Shown in pieces: positions 14,651-23,218 of a stretch of DNA of 45,166 nucleotides; the first letter of the stretch is position 1; every line of letters begins with the position of its first letter. The DNA is from JACRAO01 sp964490895. Lineage in GTDB: Bacteria > Bdellovibrionota > UBA1018. A program made the translations under genes and the position numbers. The DNA is taken from NCBI GenBank assembly GCA_964490895.1, contig CAZBEI010000113.1, positions 1 through 45,166 on the forward strand. The letters run 5' to 3'. Below the pieces are notes generated by a model. The model saw nothing but the letters and a program-made list of their open reading frames with translations, made no database searches and was not told where the DNA came from.

Positions 14651-15989
14651 AGTTTCTAAACATGTCGTAACTAGCACACCCCGGTGATAAGAGTATGATA
14701 TCTCCATTTCTAGATTTTTGATAGGCCAGTAAAACACCTTCTTCGAACGTGCCAACCAAATAGGTTTCTGCACAATCCCCAATGGCACGATTAATTTTTT
14801 CCTTCGCTTCGCCCATCAAGATAATGATCTTACACTTTTGACGAACCAAATCCGTCAGCGGCGTAAAATCCATCCCCTTGTCTTTACCTCCAGCAATTAA
14901 GACTATCTGATTCCGTGCGTTAAAGGCAGACAGACTTCGCTGTAAACTCATAACGTTGGTCCCCTTAGAGTCATTAAAAAAGTAAACACCGTCTTTTTTT
15001 CTGACAAACTCCAATCGATGAGCAACTCCTGCAAAAGACTCAATCACACTTTGAATGGCCTGAGACCTCACCCCCATCACTCGAGCAGCACAAATAGCAG
15101 CCATCAAGTTTTCTCTATTGTGGTCTCCAAAAATCTTTAAACGAGAAATGTCATAGACCTCCTCTGAACCTGTTACTTTGGTCACCACTTTTTTTTCTGA
15201 AGTCAGACAATAAACCCCTACAAACTGCTCTGCAAAAGGACCTCCTATTTGCATTGGATTTTGTTTTGTGAACCAGAGAAGCTTTCCAGTATTTTCGGAA
15301 CTGAATGCAGCTACATTAGAATTATCGTAATTAAGTATCACATAACTATTTTTATCACAGCACCTGAGAAGTCTTTTTTTAGAGTCAATATAAGCTTGAA
15401 AGCTTCCATAGCGATCAAGATGGTCTTCTTCAAGGTTGGTAAAAACTGCAACGGCGGGAACAATTTTCTGCGTCAAATCAAGCTGAAAACTAGAAAGCTC
15501 GACCACAACATAATCTGCCTTTTCGCCAGAATTCACGTAATTGAGCAAAGGTTTCCCGATGTTTCCTCCCACAAATATTTTTTTCCCATCTGCCTTAAAC
15601 ATTTCTCCGATCAAGGTCGTGGTGGTTGTTTTTCCATTGGTCCCTGTGACTGTAATCAGAGGTTCTTTAATCATCGAAGCGGCCAATTCAATTTCGCTCG
15701 TCATGGGCACATTCGCTGCTCGGGCTTCTTCGAGGGGTTTTATGTTGAGAGGAACCCCTGGACTCACAACAATGAGGTCCGCCGACAAAAAACTTTTACT
15801 GTTGTGTTTACCTAATTCGTACTCGACCTTCAAGTCAGCACAGGCCTGAATGGAACTTGAGAGTTCGCTTTTTTGTTTTAAGTCCGTCACAATGACCTTT
15901 GCACCTTGCTTAGCCATAAACCGCGCAGTCGCAGCTCCAGTTAAGCCAAATCCAACCACTAAGACTTTTTTTCCTTTATATTTGCTCAT
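14604..15989 (-). CDS. murD: UDP-MurNAc-L-Ala-D-Glu ligase MurD
   Basis: This 461-residue cytoplasmic ligase adds D-Glu. The N-terminal Rossmann-like part is VLVVGFGLTGAATARFM, followed by VVSPGVPL. The P loop is VTGTNGKTTTTTLIGEM, the substrate loop is VVVELSSFQL, then FTNLEEDHLDRYGS and HRLEFVRKKDGVYFFNDSKGTN, and LIAGGKDKGMDF closes the C-terminal domain. The ribosome site AAGGAGCT precedes ATG 15989. There is a 53-base gap after mraY, and the end overlaps ftsW. Confidence 0.95.
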   Translation of the reverse strand: MSKYKGKKVLVVGFGLTGAATARFMAKQGAKVIVTDLKQKSELSSSIQACADLKVEYELGKHNSKSFLSADLIVVSPGVPLNIKPLEEARAANVPMTSEIELAASMIKEPLITVTGTNGKTTTTTLIGEMFKADGKKIFVGGNIGKPLLNYVNSGEKADYVVVELSSFQLDLTQKIVPAVAVFTNLEEDHLDRYGSFQAYIDSKKRLLRCCDKNSYVILNYDNSNVAAFSSENTGKLLWFTKQNPMQIGGPFAEQFVGVYCLTSEKKVVTKVTGSEEVYDISRLKIFGDHNRENLMAAICAARVMGVRSQAIQSVIESFAGVAHRLEFVRKKDGVYFFNDSKGTNVMSLQRSLSAFNARNQIVLIAGGKDKGMDFTPLTDLVRQKCKIIILMGEAKEKINRAIGDCAETYLVGTFEEGVLLAYQKSRNGDIILLSPGCASYDMFRNYEERGDYFKKLVNQF

Positions 15990-16042
15990 TTAGAGCTCCT
16001 TTCCTAGGCATGGTTGGCAACATTTACCTACCTACCTCTCCT

Positions 16043-17119
16043 CTACCTCAATTTCAAAGTCGATAACGTAAACAATGCCAACAGGATGGAAATAATCCAA
16101 AACCGAATCACCACTTTTTGCTCAGGCCAGCCCTTGAGTTCAAAATGATGATGAATAGGCGCCATTTTAAAAACCCGCTTTCCCGTGAGCTTAAAAGATA
16201 AAACTTGCGCCATCACTGAAAGCGCTTCCATTACAAAAATCCCACCACAAAGTGCAAGTAAAATTTCATTTTTGGTAATCACAGAGACCGTTGCTAAGCC
16301 AGCCCCCAAGGGGAGTGAGCCCACGTCTCCCATAAAAACTTGCGCGGGATAGGTGTTAAACCATAAAAAACCCAAACAAGCCGCCCAAATAGAAGCTAAA
16401 AAAATGGAAAGTTCACCTGCTCCAGAGATATAGGGAATTTGCAAATATTCTGCAATCTTATAATGTCCTGCACAATAGGCTAAAACCAGAAAAGTCGCAG
16501 AAGTCGTCATCACAGGACCCACCGCTAGCCCATCTAAGCCATCTGTCAAATTCACTGCATTAGAACATCCCACAATGACTAAAACTGAGAAAGGAATGAA
16601 GAGCCACCCCAAAGGCAGGACCCAACCCTTAAAAAAAGGGAACTTTAGTGTGGGCTGTGTGTCTCCAAAATAATAAATGGCACAAGAAGCCCCAATCGCA
16701 ATAAGGGCTTGAAGAAATAACTTCTGTTTTCCAGAAAGGCCTTTTGAATTTTTCTGGATCACTTTGCGATAATCGTCAAAATATCCAACGATTCCAAAAA
16801 AAAGCGTCGTTAAGAGGGCAATCCAAACATTTTTGTTAGAAAGATCTGCCCAAAGCAGAGTGGGGATGAGAATAGCCAATAAAATCAGCCCTCCCCCCAT
16901 CGTTGGAGTTCCTTTTTTGGAATAATGGGACTTCGGCCCATCATCTCGAATGGTTTGACCTATTTGTTTTTTCTGTAAAAGGCGAATAAAAGCAGGTCCC
17001 AACAGCATGCAGAGCAAAACACTCGTAATGGCCGCGCCAAAAGTTCTAAAACTAATGTATTTAAAAACATTCAAAACAGAGTATTTAAAGTGCAGAGGAT
17101 AGAACAAATGAAAAAGCAT
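16043..17119 (-). CDS. mraY: Phospho-MurNAc-pentapeptide transferase MraY
   Basis: This 358-residue integral membrane enzyme forms lipid I from UDP-MurNAc-pentapeptide and undecaprenyl phosphate. Marks are IRDDGPKSHYSKKGTPTMGG, the Asp-rich FFGIVGYFDDYRKV, NAVNLTDGLDGLAVGP, GDVGSLPLGAGL and the active-site HHHFELKGWPEQKVV. The ATG at 17119 matches the N terminus of enterobacterial MraY. It has no ribosome site; CCTCCT, the complement of one, lies right before it. Upstream is murE, 91 bases away, with no murF between them. Confidence 0.95.
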   Translation of the reverse strand: MLFHLFYPLHFKYSVLNVFKYISFRTFGAAITSVLLCMLLGPAFIRLLQKKQIGQTIRDDGPKSHYSKKGTPTMGGGLILLAILIPTLLWADLSNKNVWIALLTTLFFGIVGYFDDYRKVIQKNSKGLSGKQKLFLQALIAIGASCAIYYFGDTQPTLKFPFFKGWVLPLGWLFIPFSVLVIVGCSNAVNLTDGLDGLAVGPVMTTSATFLVLAYCAGHYKIAEYLQIPYISGAGELSIFLASIWAACLGFLWFNTYPAQVFMGDVGSLPLGAGLATVSVITKNEILLALCGGIFVMEALSVMAQVLSFKLTGKRVFKMAPIHHHFELKGWPEQKVVIRFWIISILLALFTLSTLKLR

Positions 17120-17210
17120 AGGAGGATGCTACTGATTTTAAAAAATAATATCAACACATACTTTTCTGTCCATCCTGGCCAGAAACCCCAGGGTACAGTC
17201 AAATTTGTCT

Positions 17211-18674
17211 TTAAATTCTTTGGCCCAAAAAATTTTTCAAAGCTTCCCGCACTATTTCGCGATCGCTAAAGTGGATTTTGCCCCTCTTGAGGATTTGATA
17301 CTCTTCGTGCCCCTTGCCTGCAATCAAAACAATGTCCCCTTTTTGAGATTGGGAAATAGCCCTAAAGATCGCGGTCTTTCGATCCGGTTCGACACTGTAG
17401 TTTGAATAACCCCGCATGCCCACAAGGATTTCTTTGATTATTTTTTCTGGAGTTTCTGTTCTGGGATTGTCAGATGTCACAATCACATCATCCGAAAGGG
17501 ACACGGCGGTTTTTCCCATGATCGGGCGTTTTTTTCGATCTCGATCTCCCCCACAGCCAAAAACGGTGATCAGTTTGCCCTGTTTTTTCATGTGTGCAAG
17601 CAATTCTAATACTTTCTGGAGGGCTTGTGGTTTATGAGCATAGTCAATCAGGATATGTCTTTGATGAGAGTGGGGAACTTTTTCGAGACGACCGGGAATA
17701 CTTTTGAGTGCCCAGACTCCATCCCGAATCAGTTGATCTTTGATCCCCAGGCCCTTGGCCACCGAGACAGCTGCCAGGATATTGAGGGCATTAAATTCGC
17801 CCAGCAAAGGAGATCGAATAGACATCAGTGGACCTTTGCCTATTTTCACAACTCCATTCGTCCCATAAAAAGACAGATCCAGTTTCCTCCAATTTTTGAG
17901 TCCATAGCAGTAATCCGACCGGGGCAGAGTTCTCATGAGTTTTTTCCCATAGGGATCATCCCTATTCACAACAAGGACCGGTTTCTTATTCGCCATGAGG
18001 GAGACTTTTAATCCTTCCCTAAATAAAATCGCCTTGGACTCAAAGTAATCCTGCATACTCAAGTGGTAGTCTTGGTGTTCTGGGGACAAATTTGTAAAAA
18101 CCATCGCATCATAAGCCATAAAAGCTGCTCTGCTTTGCTTGAGCGCATGCGAAGACACCTCCATCACAACCGCATTGCACGATGCTTTTTTCATTTCAGA
18201 TACTGTTTTTTGGAGCTCTAGAGGCCCCGGAGTCGTCAAATCAGAAGCTAGTATTTTTCTCCCAAATCGTGTGTTGATGGTTCCGATCACGCCCACTTTA
18301 TACCCTGCTTTTTTTAGAATAGACTCCATTAAGTACGTGATTGTGGTCTTTCCGCTCGTACCGGTTACCCCAATAACCTTCATCGTGTGAGATGGATTTT
18401 TATAGAATTCCGCCGCTAAATAAGCGAGCGCTTTGCGCGAGTCCTTGACTTGAATATAAAAAGCATTTCTATACTCTCGAGAGGGCTCTTCTCCGACAAT
18501 CCCAACAGCTCCCGAGCGTAAAACTTGAGAAATATAACGATGGCCATCTTGATTCACACCTCGAATTGCCACAAACAAAGCCCCTGGAGTGACTTTTTTA
18601 GAATCCGAAGTAATACTCAATATTTTTCCACTCTGAACCATCTGCAAAAGACTCGAAAATCTAAGCTCCATCAA
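17211..18674 (-). CDS. murE: UDP-MurNAc-tripeptide ligase MurE (meso-DAP adding)
   Basis: This 487-residue ligase adds the third residue of the stem peptide. Marks are SDSKKVTPGALFVAIRG, the P loop GVTGTSGKTTITYLMES, MEVSSHALKQSR, TNLSPEHQDYH, the carbamylated-Lys region SKAILFREGL, IDYAHKP, VFGCGGDRDRKKRPIMG and DNPRTETP. DNPR is the motif that goes with meso-diaminopimelate rather than lysine. It overlaps lysA by 4 bases (ATGA). The lysA neighbour, which consumes DAP, fits a DAP-type wall. Confidence 0.95.
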   Translation of the reverse strand: MMELRFSSLLQMVQSGKILSITSDSKKVTPGALFVAIRGVNQDGHRYISQVLRSGAVGIVGEEPSREYRNAFYIQVKDSRKALAYLAAEFYKNPSHTMKVIGVTGTSGKTTITYLMESILKKAGYKVGVIGTINTRFGRKILASDLTTPGPLELQKTVSEMKKASCNAVVMEVSSHALKQSRAAFMAYDAMVFTNLSPEHQDYHLSMQDYFESKAILFREGLKVSLMANKKPVLVVNRDDPYGKKLMRTLPRSDYCYGLKNWRKLDLSFYGTNGVVKIGKGPLMSIRSPLLGEFNALNILAAVSVAKGLGIKDQLIRDGVWALKSIPGRLEKVPHSHQRHILIDYAHKPQALQKVLELLAHMKKQGKLITVFGCGGDRDRKKRPIMGKTAVSLSDDVIVTSDNPRTETPEKIIKEILVGMRGYSNYSVEPDRKTAIFRAISQSQKGDIVLIAGKGHEEYQILKRGKIHFSDREIVREALKNFLGQRI

Positions 18675-19897
18675 AACCGAGCTCCGTCCACAAAAACTTC
18701 TTGAGGTAAAGGCCGAGCATTATACTGACTTGCCATCGAAAACCCATAGGCTCCTGCAGATAAAATAGCCAAGAGATCCCTTTGTTTTATCTTTTGAGAA
18801 AGTTTTCTATTCGGGCCTAGGGTATCCGAGCTTTCACAGATAGGACCTACGACATCGGTGTTTTTAAAAGGACCCCTCAGTAAATTTTCGTTCAAAGGGA
18901 TAATCTCGTGATAACTCCCATAAAGAGCGGGACGGATAAAATCATTCATTCCAGCATCCACAATTACAAAATCCTTTCGACCCCTGGGTTTTCGATACAA
19001 TACACGTGTCACTAAAACACCTGCCTGAGCTGCGATAAACCGGCCGGGCTCTAGAATTACTTTTAAGGGTGTTCGGGACTGGGATCCAAAAAGTTTTTCA
19101 ATCAAACCACAATAGGCCGTAAGCGGCAGCTCGAGTTCATTTTTATAACAGACTCCAATCCCTCCACCCAAATCCACAAAAGACAAGGGCCTAGAGAGCA
19201 ACCGTTCGAGCTCTAAAACCAAATCCTGGACCTTCTTGAAGGCCTCTTCGAATGGAGAGATCTTAAGAATTTGGCTTCCAATGTGGACACTCACACCTTG
19301 AAAGCGAATATGAGAAAATTCTTTTAGGCGCCCTGCTAGAGATAAAATTTCTTTTCTCTCTAATCCAAATTTGTTTTTTTTAAGTCCAGTCGAAATATGG
19401 GGATGAGTTTTGGGATTCACGTCTGGATTAAAGCGAAAAGATACCACTGCCACCACTCCAGCGCGCGTGGAAACTTTGTTCAAAACAGCAAGCTCTTCTT
19501 CGGACTCTACATTAAAAGCAAATATTCCGGCCTTTAGAGCAGCCCTCATTTCTAGCTCTGTTTTCCCTACACCAGAAAAAATAATCTTCTGTGGATCTCC
19601 TCCCGCTTTCAAACTGCAAAGGAGCTCCCCCCCCGAAACGATGTCCATCCCAGCCCCTGCCTGGTTTAAAACTCCAAGGACTTTCAAATTGGAGTTGGCT
19701 TTGACTGCAAAACAAATCTGATGATCGACCGATCTCAAACTCTGGTCTAAAGCCTTCAAAGAATCTAAAAGAGCTTGCTTTGAATAGACATACACAGGAG
19801 TCCCCACTTGATTTGCTATTTTTTCTAAGGAAACTTTTTCAACATAAAGGTTCCCGTGGCGGTAATTAAAATGTCTGGCAATCCCTTTTTTAAACAT
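18671..19897 (-). CDS. lysA: Diaminopimelate decarboxylase LysA
   Basis: This 408-residue PLP enzyme (fold type III) makes L-lysine from meso-DAP. The PLP lysine is in CFAVKANSNLKVL. Further marks are GAGMDIVSGGEL, NVESEEEL, RFNPDVNPKTHPHISTGLKKNKFG, VHIGSQI, DLGGGIGV, EPGRFIAAQAG, VDAGMNDFIRPALYGSYH and the Cys-containing GPICESSDTLG. Its ATG overlaps the stop of the small lipoprotein gene by one base (TAATG), and its stop overlaps murE. Placement after an LptM-like gene is the arrangement common in proteobacteria. Confidence 0.95.
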   Translation of the reverse strand: MFKKGIARHFNYRHGNLYVEKVSLEKIANQVGTPVYVYSKQALLDSLKALDQSLRSVDHQICFAVKANSNLKVLGVLNQAGAGMDIVSGGELLCSLKAGGDPQKIIFSGVGKTELEMRAALKAGIFAFNVESEEELAVLNKVSTRAGVVAVVSFRFNPDVNPKTHPHISTGLKKNKFGLERKEILSLAGRLKEFSHIRFQGVSVHIGSQILKISPFEEAFKKVQDLVLELERLLSRPLSFVDLGGGIGVCYKNELELPLTAYCGLIEKLFGSQSRTPLKVILEPGRFIAAQAGVLVTRVLYRKPRGRKDFVIVDAGMNDFIRPALYGSYHEIIPLNENLLRGPFKNTDVVGPICESSDTLGPNRKLSQKIKQRDLLAILSAGAYGFSMASQYNARPLPQEVFVDGARF

Positions 19898-20103
19898 TAC
19901 TTGGTTTTCTTCTTGTGTGACTTGGTTTTTTTTATCCCAATGCTCGGCAATGAACTGGGGCTAGGAGAAACCCTCACCACGGGGTCCGACTTTTCGGGAG
20001 TATCTGGAATAGGCGGCAAAGGGGGTCCGTACACTCCACAACGAAAAATAAAGAGCAGCGAAAATAAAAGGAGAATAAAGTGAGGTTTCTTTCTAAACAT
20101 CAC
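19897..20103 (-). CDS. lptM: LptM (YifL)-like small lipoprotein
   Basis: This 68-residue protein has a hydrophobic signal, then Cys22 and CGVYGPPLPPIP. The C-G-x-x-G-P-x-x-P pattern matches LptM/YifL, the outer-membrane lipoprotein that helps LptD mature. The tail is Ser/Pro and then Lys-rich. The residue before the Cys is Arg, unusual for a lipobox. The ribosome site AAGG stands 8 bases before ATG 20103. Its position directly before lysA supports the assignment. Confidence 0.75.
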   Translation of the reverse strand: MMFRKKPHFILLLFSLLFIFRCGVYGPPLPPIPDTPEKSDPVVRVSPSPSSLPSIGIKKTKSHKKKTK

Positions 20104-20118
20104 TTGACCTTATCAAAA

Positions 20119-21246
20119 CTAAAACCTCAGCACAATGCCCGCACCCAACATGTCGTAACCCACGCCCACCCTGACTTCCCAATTTGGGCCCACTCTAAAA
20201 ATAACCCCACCTCCAAAAGCAGGCTGCAGTAAAGAAAAAGAATTGATGACAGCAGGATCTCCTAAGGCCGAACTTACGACAAAATTCTTTAATATCCCTC
20301 CGTAGAAAAAGAGATTAAAGCCCTCTCCGATATGAAGTGTGTACCTTAGATCGCCTATGGTTGGGACTAAAGAATAGGCATTGAGTGTGCCGCCAAAGTT
20401 TTGAATTTTAACGACAAAAGCACCTCCTTCGAGGGTCAAGGAATCCTGTAGAAAGGGTCGCTTTAAAAAAATAATTTGGAAGAGCTTAAGTCCAAAGCGA
20501 ACCCCTCCTCCCGAAAAGTAAAAGGACGTGAGCGTGGGGTTTACCGCACGAAAATACCCAAACTCTAGGCTCACCCCAAAGGGGGTTAAATCCAGTGGAA
20601 AGACTTCCTCAGCCGACAAAGCGAGCCACTTGTCTTCGTCTTCGCTCAGGGGATTTTCGGAGTCTTCTTCTGCATTTCCTTTTTCAATTTCTTGGATCTT
20701 TTCTTTGATTTTGTCTGTGGGCTCATCTTGTAACTCAGAAGATGGTTCTTCGGGGCTTTCTAACTCCTCCAAGTCCTTGAGATCCGATTCAGTGGGAGGA
20801 GGCGGGATAATGTCTGAAATTTTTTCTATCGTTAAAAACCGATCTTCTTTCTTGAGAGTATCATACTCAGGATATTTTCGAACTACTTTTGCGGCAAATT
20901 GATTTTTATCGGGATACCGCTTTATCGCCCTAAAAGCCATGGCCGGGCCCGCATTTTTCTTAAACAAAAGAATGCGCCCTTCGTTGGGAAGTTGATCTGC
21001 ATTCAATAAATAAATACGACCGGAGTGACTTTTGCGAACGACTTGGGATTCGTATATTTTGGCTTCGATCTCAGGAAGTTTTTCTTGAGGTTCTGTGGCA
21101 ATCTCTTGCGTGGGGGTAGACTCCTCTGGAGGAGGCTCAATTTCTTCAGCACAAATAGGCGCCTCCCAAAAAAAAGTGATTAAAACTATAGCTTTGACAA
21201 AGAACGTGAGCTTAGGTTTAATTCGAGCCCATGAGTTTTCGGGCAT
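20119..21246 (-). CDS. Outer-membrane beta-barrel protein with acidic linker
   Basis: The 375-residue protein has an export signal (to about residue 33, APICA). A Pro/Glu-rich stretch follows, then a compact module around 65-155 (GRIYLLNADQL...RILLFKKNAGPAMAFRAIKRYPDKNQFAAKVVRKY). Next is a strongly acidic linker (about 165-220). The C-terminal 155 residues are of alternating hydrophobic strands ending in VLRF, as expected for an outer-membrane barrel with terminal Phe. Function is unknown. It is first in the operon leading to lptM, lysA and the mur genes (15-base gap to lptM). Its start overlaps the start of the divergent TPR gene. AGGGG is the ribosome site. Confidence 0.75.
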   Translation of the reverse strand: MPENSWARIKPKLTFFVKAIVLITFFWEAPICAEEIEPPPEESTPTQEIATEPQEKLPEIEAKIYESQVVRKSHSGRIYLLNADQLPNEGRILLFKKNAGPAMAFRAIKRYPDKNQFAAKVVRKYPEYDTLKKEDRFLTIEKISDIIPPPPTESDLKDLEELESPEEPSSELQDEPTDKIKEKIQEIEKGNAEEDSENPLSEDEDKWLALSAEEVFPLDLTPFGVSLEFGYFRAVNPTLTSFYFSGGGVRFGLKLFQIIFLKRPFLQDSLTLEGGAFVVKIQNFGGTLNAYSLVPTIGDLRYTLHIGEGFNLFFYGGILKNFVVSSALGDPAVINSFSLLQPAFGGGVIFRVGPNWEVRVGVGYDMLGAGIVLRF

Positions 21247-22001
21247 ATTTATCCCCTGTTCTTAGTTTAGCTTGGGTATGGCCTCGTGTCGAGCACGTCT
21301 GTTTACTCGTCTCCATCCTGATTGGGATCCCAAATTCGCTCGGTTTTGCCTCATCCTACGAGTACGCCCACGAATACGCCCACAAATACGAAGAAGCCCT
21401 CAGTTTTTTATCTAAGAACAAATGGGTCGAAGCTTCTGTTTTATTAAAAGAAATCATCAAGTCTATGCCCAATGATTTGCCTGCCCACTTGAATTTAGCA
21501 AAAGCACTGACCTTAATGGGCCGACGAGAAGAGGCCCTCAGTTCACTTTGGAGATGGGTTTCTCAGATTCATGGTCCTGAGCGCGAGATCGCACAGAGAA
21601 GAGCAAAAGTGCTCGCTCGTATTTTTTTGACAAAATCAGGAGCTCAGATTTATCAAGAGGGCTTACAGTTATTCAGAGATAAAAAATACAACCCTGCGAT
21701 CGAAAAATTTCAAAAAACTTTAACTTTAGAACCCAATCATTTCGAAGCTCTTTTGCGCTTGGGCCAATGTTTGAGTTTAAAGGGGGATTCCGACTCCGCT
21801 GCAGAGATCTTGCGGTTGGCAAAAAAATTAGACCCCACCGATCCTGACTTGCACTTGGGACTGGGAAAATCCCTATTCCAGCGAGGAGAACTCAAAGAAG
21901 CTTTGTCTGAGTTAAAACTCGTACCCAGCGAAACACCGTCTCTCTTTTTAGAGGCCAAGGGTTTCATTAAAAAAATTGAAGAAAACCCTACCGTGCGTTA
22001 A
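21231..22001 (+). CDS. Exported TPR-repeat protein
   Basis: This 256-residue protein has a long N-terminal hydrophobic signal (to about residue 40), an odd YEYAHEYAHKYEEA stretch coded by a short direct repeat, and at least four TPR-like helix pairs (for example EASVLLKEIIKSMPNDLPAHLNLAKAL, NPAIEKFQKTLTLEPNHFEALLRLGQCL and DPTDPDLHLGLGKSLFQRGELKEAL). TPR proteins serve as assembly scaffolds; the partner is not known. The ATG at 21231 lies 16 bases inside the divergent barrel gene. The 3' end overlaps the citrate synthase gene tail-to-tail by 14 bases. Confidence 0.78.
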   Translation: MSFRAYLSPVLSLAWVWPRVEHVCLLVSILIGIPNSLGFASSYEYAHEYAHKYEEALSFLSKNKWVEASVLLKEIIKSMPNDLPAHLNLAKALTLMGRREEALSSLWRWVSQIHGPEREIAQRRAKVLARIFLTKSGAQIYQEGLQLFRDKKYNPAIEKFQKTLTLEPNHFEALLRLGQCLSLKGDSDSAAEILRLAKKLDPTDPDLHLGLGKSLFQRGELKEALSELKLVPSETPSLFLEAKGFIKKIEENPTVR

Positions 22002-23118
22002 GGGGGGTCACTTTTTTATCCAATGGACCCGTATAAAATGCTCGAGGTCGATAAATCCTATTGTTGGCATATTGCTCTAAAATTTGTGCCGTCCAGCCAG
22101 AAATTCGACTGACCGCAAAAACAGGTGTGAAATCTTTCGATCTCAACCCTAGCGCGGTATAAACCAGTCCACTATAAAAATCCACATTGGGCATGAGGCC
22201 CTTTTTTAATTCCATTTGCTCTTGAATGTGAACAAGCATCCGATGGTACTCTTCTAATCCTGCCTTTTTACAGGTCTTTAAGGACATTTCTTTCAAAATT
22301 TTGCCTCTCGGATCTCCATGTTTGTAAACACGATGTCCAATGCCCATGACTTTTTTCTTTTGAGCCACAGCGTCGTCTATAAAAACATCTACATTCTTAA
22401 AAGACCCAATTTCTTTTAACATCAGCATGACTTGTTCGTTTGCCCCACCATGCAGAGGACCTTTGAGCGAACCAATGGCACCCGTGATGACACTATAATA
22501 ATCACTTTGACTAGAAGCAATCACACGCGCCGTAAATGCAGAAGCATTGAGTTCATGGTCAGCATGCAAAACCAATGCGGTATCAAATAATTTTTCTTCT
22601 TCCTCATTTGGAATTTGATCGCGAATCATGTTTAAAAAATTCCACGCGATATTTTTTCCAGGCAGAGGAGGAACAGGCCTTTTCCCCTGCTCTAGGCGGG
22701 AAAGAGCAGCCACAATGACTCCTAGAGCTCCTGTGGTGCGAGTGGCCTTTTGATGAATTTCCTCTTTACTAATACCTTCAGCGTTGGGGTCTAAAAGGCC
22801 AAAGAATGAAAGCGCTGTTCTCAATTTTGCCATCGGATGAGCATTAGTTTTTGCAATATTCTCTAAAACCTGCAAGTAACTGGCCTGCAATGTATAATGA
22901 GATTCAAGCTCAACTTTAAATTTTTGGAGCTCAGCCAGATTAGGCAGTGCTCCATTCCATAGAAGATAGGCAATTTCTTCGAAACCACAGTGGGCCGACA
23001 GATCTTCGATCGTGTAACCCCGGTAGACCAAGGTCACATCATGGATCGTACTGATTTCGCTTGTACATGCAATGATATTTTCTAGCCCTTTATTGGCTGA
23101 CTCTGGAATTTGTGTCAT
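21988..23118 (-). CDS. gltA: Citrate synthase
   Basis: This 376-residue enzyme condenses acetyl-CoA with oxaloacetate. Active-site marks are the first His in LHADHELNASAFTARV, the second in LKGPLHGGANEQVM, GIGHRVYKHGDPR for oxaloacetate and CoA, and the catalytic Asp in NVDFYSGLVYTALGL. The size is that of the short dimeric (Gram-positive/archaeal-like) type, shorter than the hexameric E. coli form. 2-Methylcitrate synthase is a close alternative that the motifs do not exclude. It is divergent from the kinase gene at 23219. Confidence 0.9.
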   Translation of the reverse strand: MTQIPESANKGLENIIACTSEISTIHDVTLVYRGYTIEDLSAHCGFEEIAYLLWNGALPNLAELQKFKVELESHYTLQASYLQVLENIAKTNAHPMAKLRTALSFFGLLDPNAEGISKEEIHQKATRTTGALGVIVAALSRLEQGKRPVPPLPGKNIAWNFLNMIRDQIPNEEEEKLFDTALVLHADHELNASAFTARVIASSQSDYYSVITGAIGSLKGPLHGGANEQVMLMLKEIGSFKNVDVFIDDAVAQKKKVMGIGHRVYKHGDPRGKILKEMSLKTCKKAGLEEYHRMLVHIQEQMELKKGLMPNVDFYSGLVYTALGLRSKDFTPVFAVSRISGWTAQILEQYANNRIYRPRAFYTGPLDKKVTPLNAR

Positions 23119-23168
23119 CCTCTATTTATACAGCTTTGAGGGGTTCCCGAACAAGCATAAAAAAAATC

Positions 23169-23198
23169 TTGACTTCAAGAAGTGAAACACCCTATGAG
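23169..23198 (+). promoter_or_regulatory. Candidate sigma-70 promoter for the kinase gene
   Basis: TTGACT (23169-23174) and TATGAG (23193-23198) are spaced by 18 bases, about 20 bases ahead of the TTG start. The -35 box sits in a CTTGA-CT-TCAAG palindrome. It lies in the 100-base divergent gap with citrate synthase. Confidence 0.4.
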
Positions 23199-23218
23199 GT
23201 AAGAACCGGGGGTGATTC

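Noticed and set aside
15249..15849. Long open frames on the plus strand inside murD
   Set aside because: They run antisense to conserved murD codons, have no ribosome site and resemble no family.
17120..17210. A remnant of murF between murE and mraY
   Set aside because: The 91-base gap has no trace of MurF motifs in any frame; it is a plain spacer with a small CCTGG/CCAGG stem.
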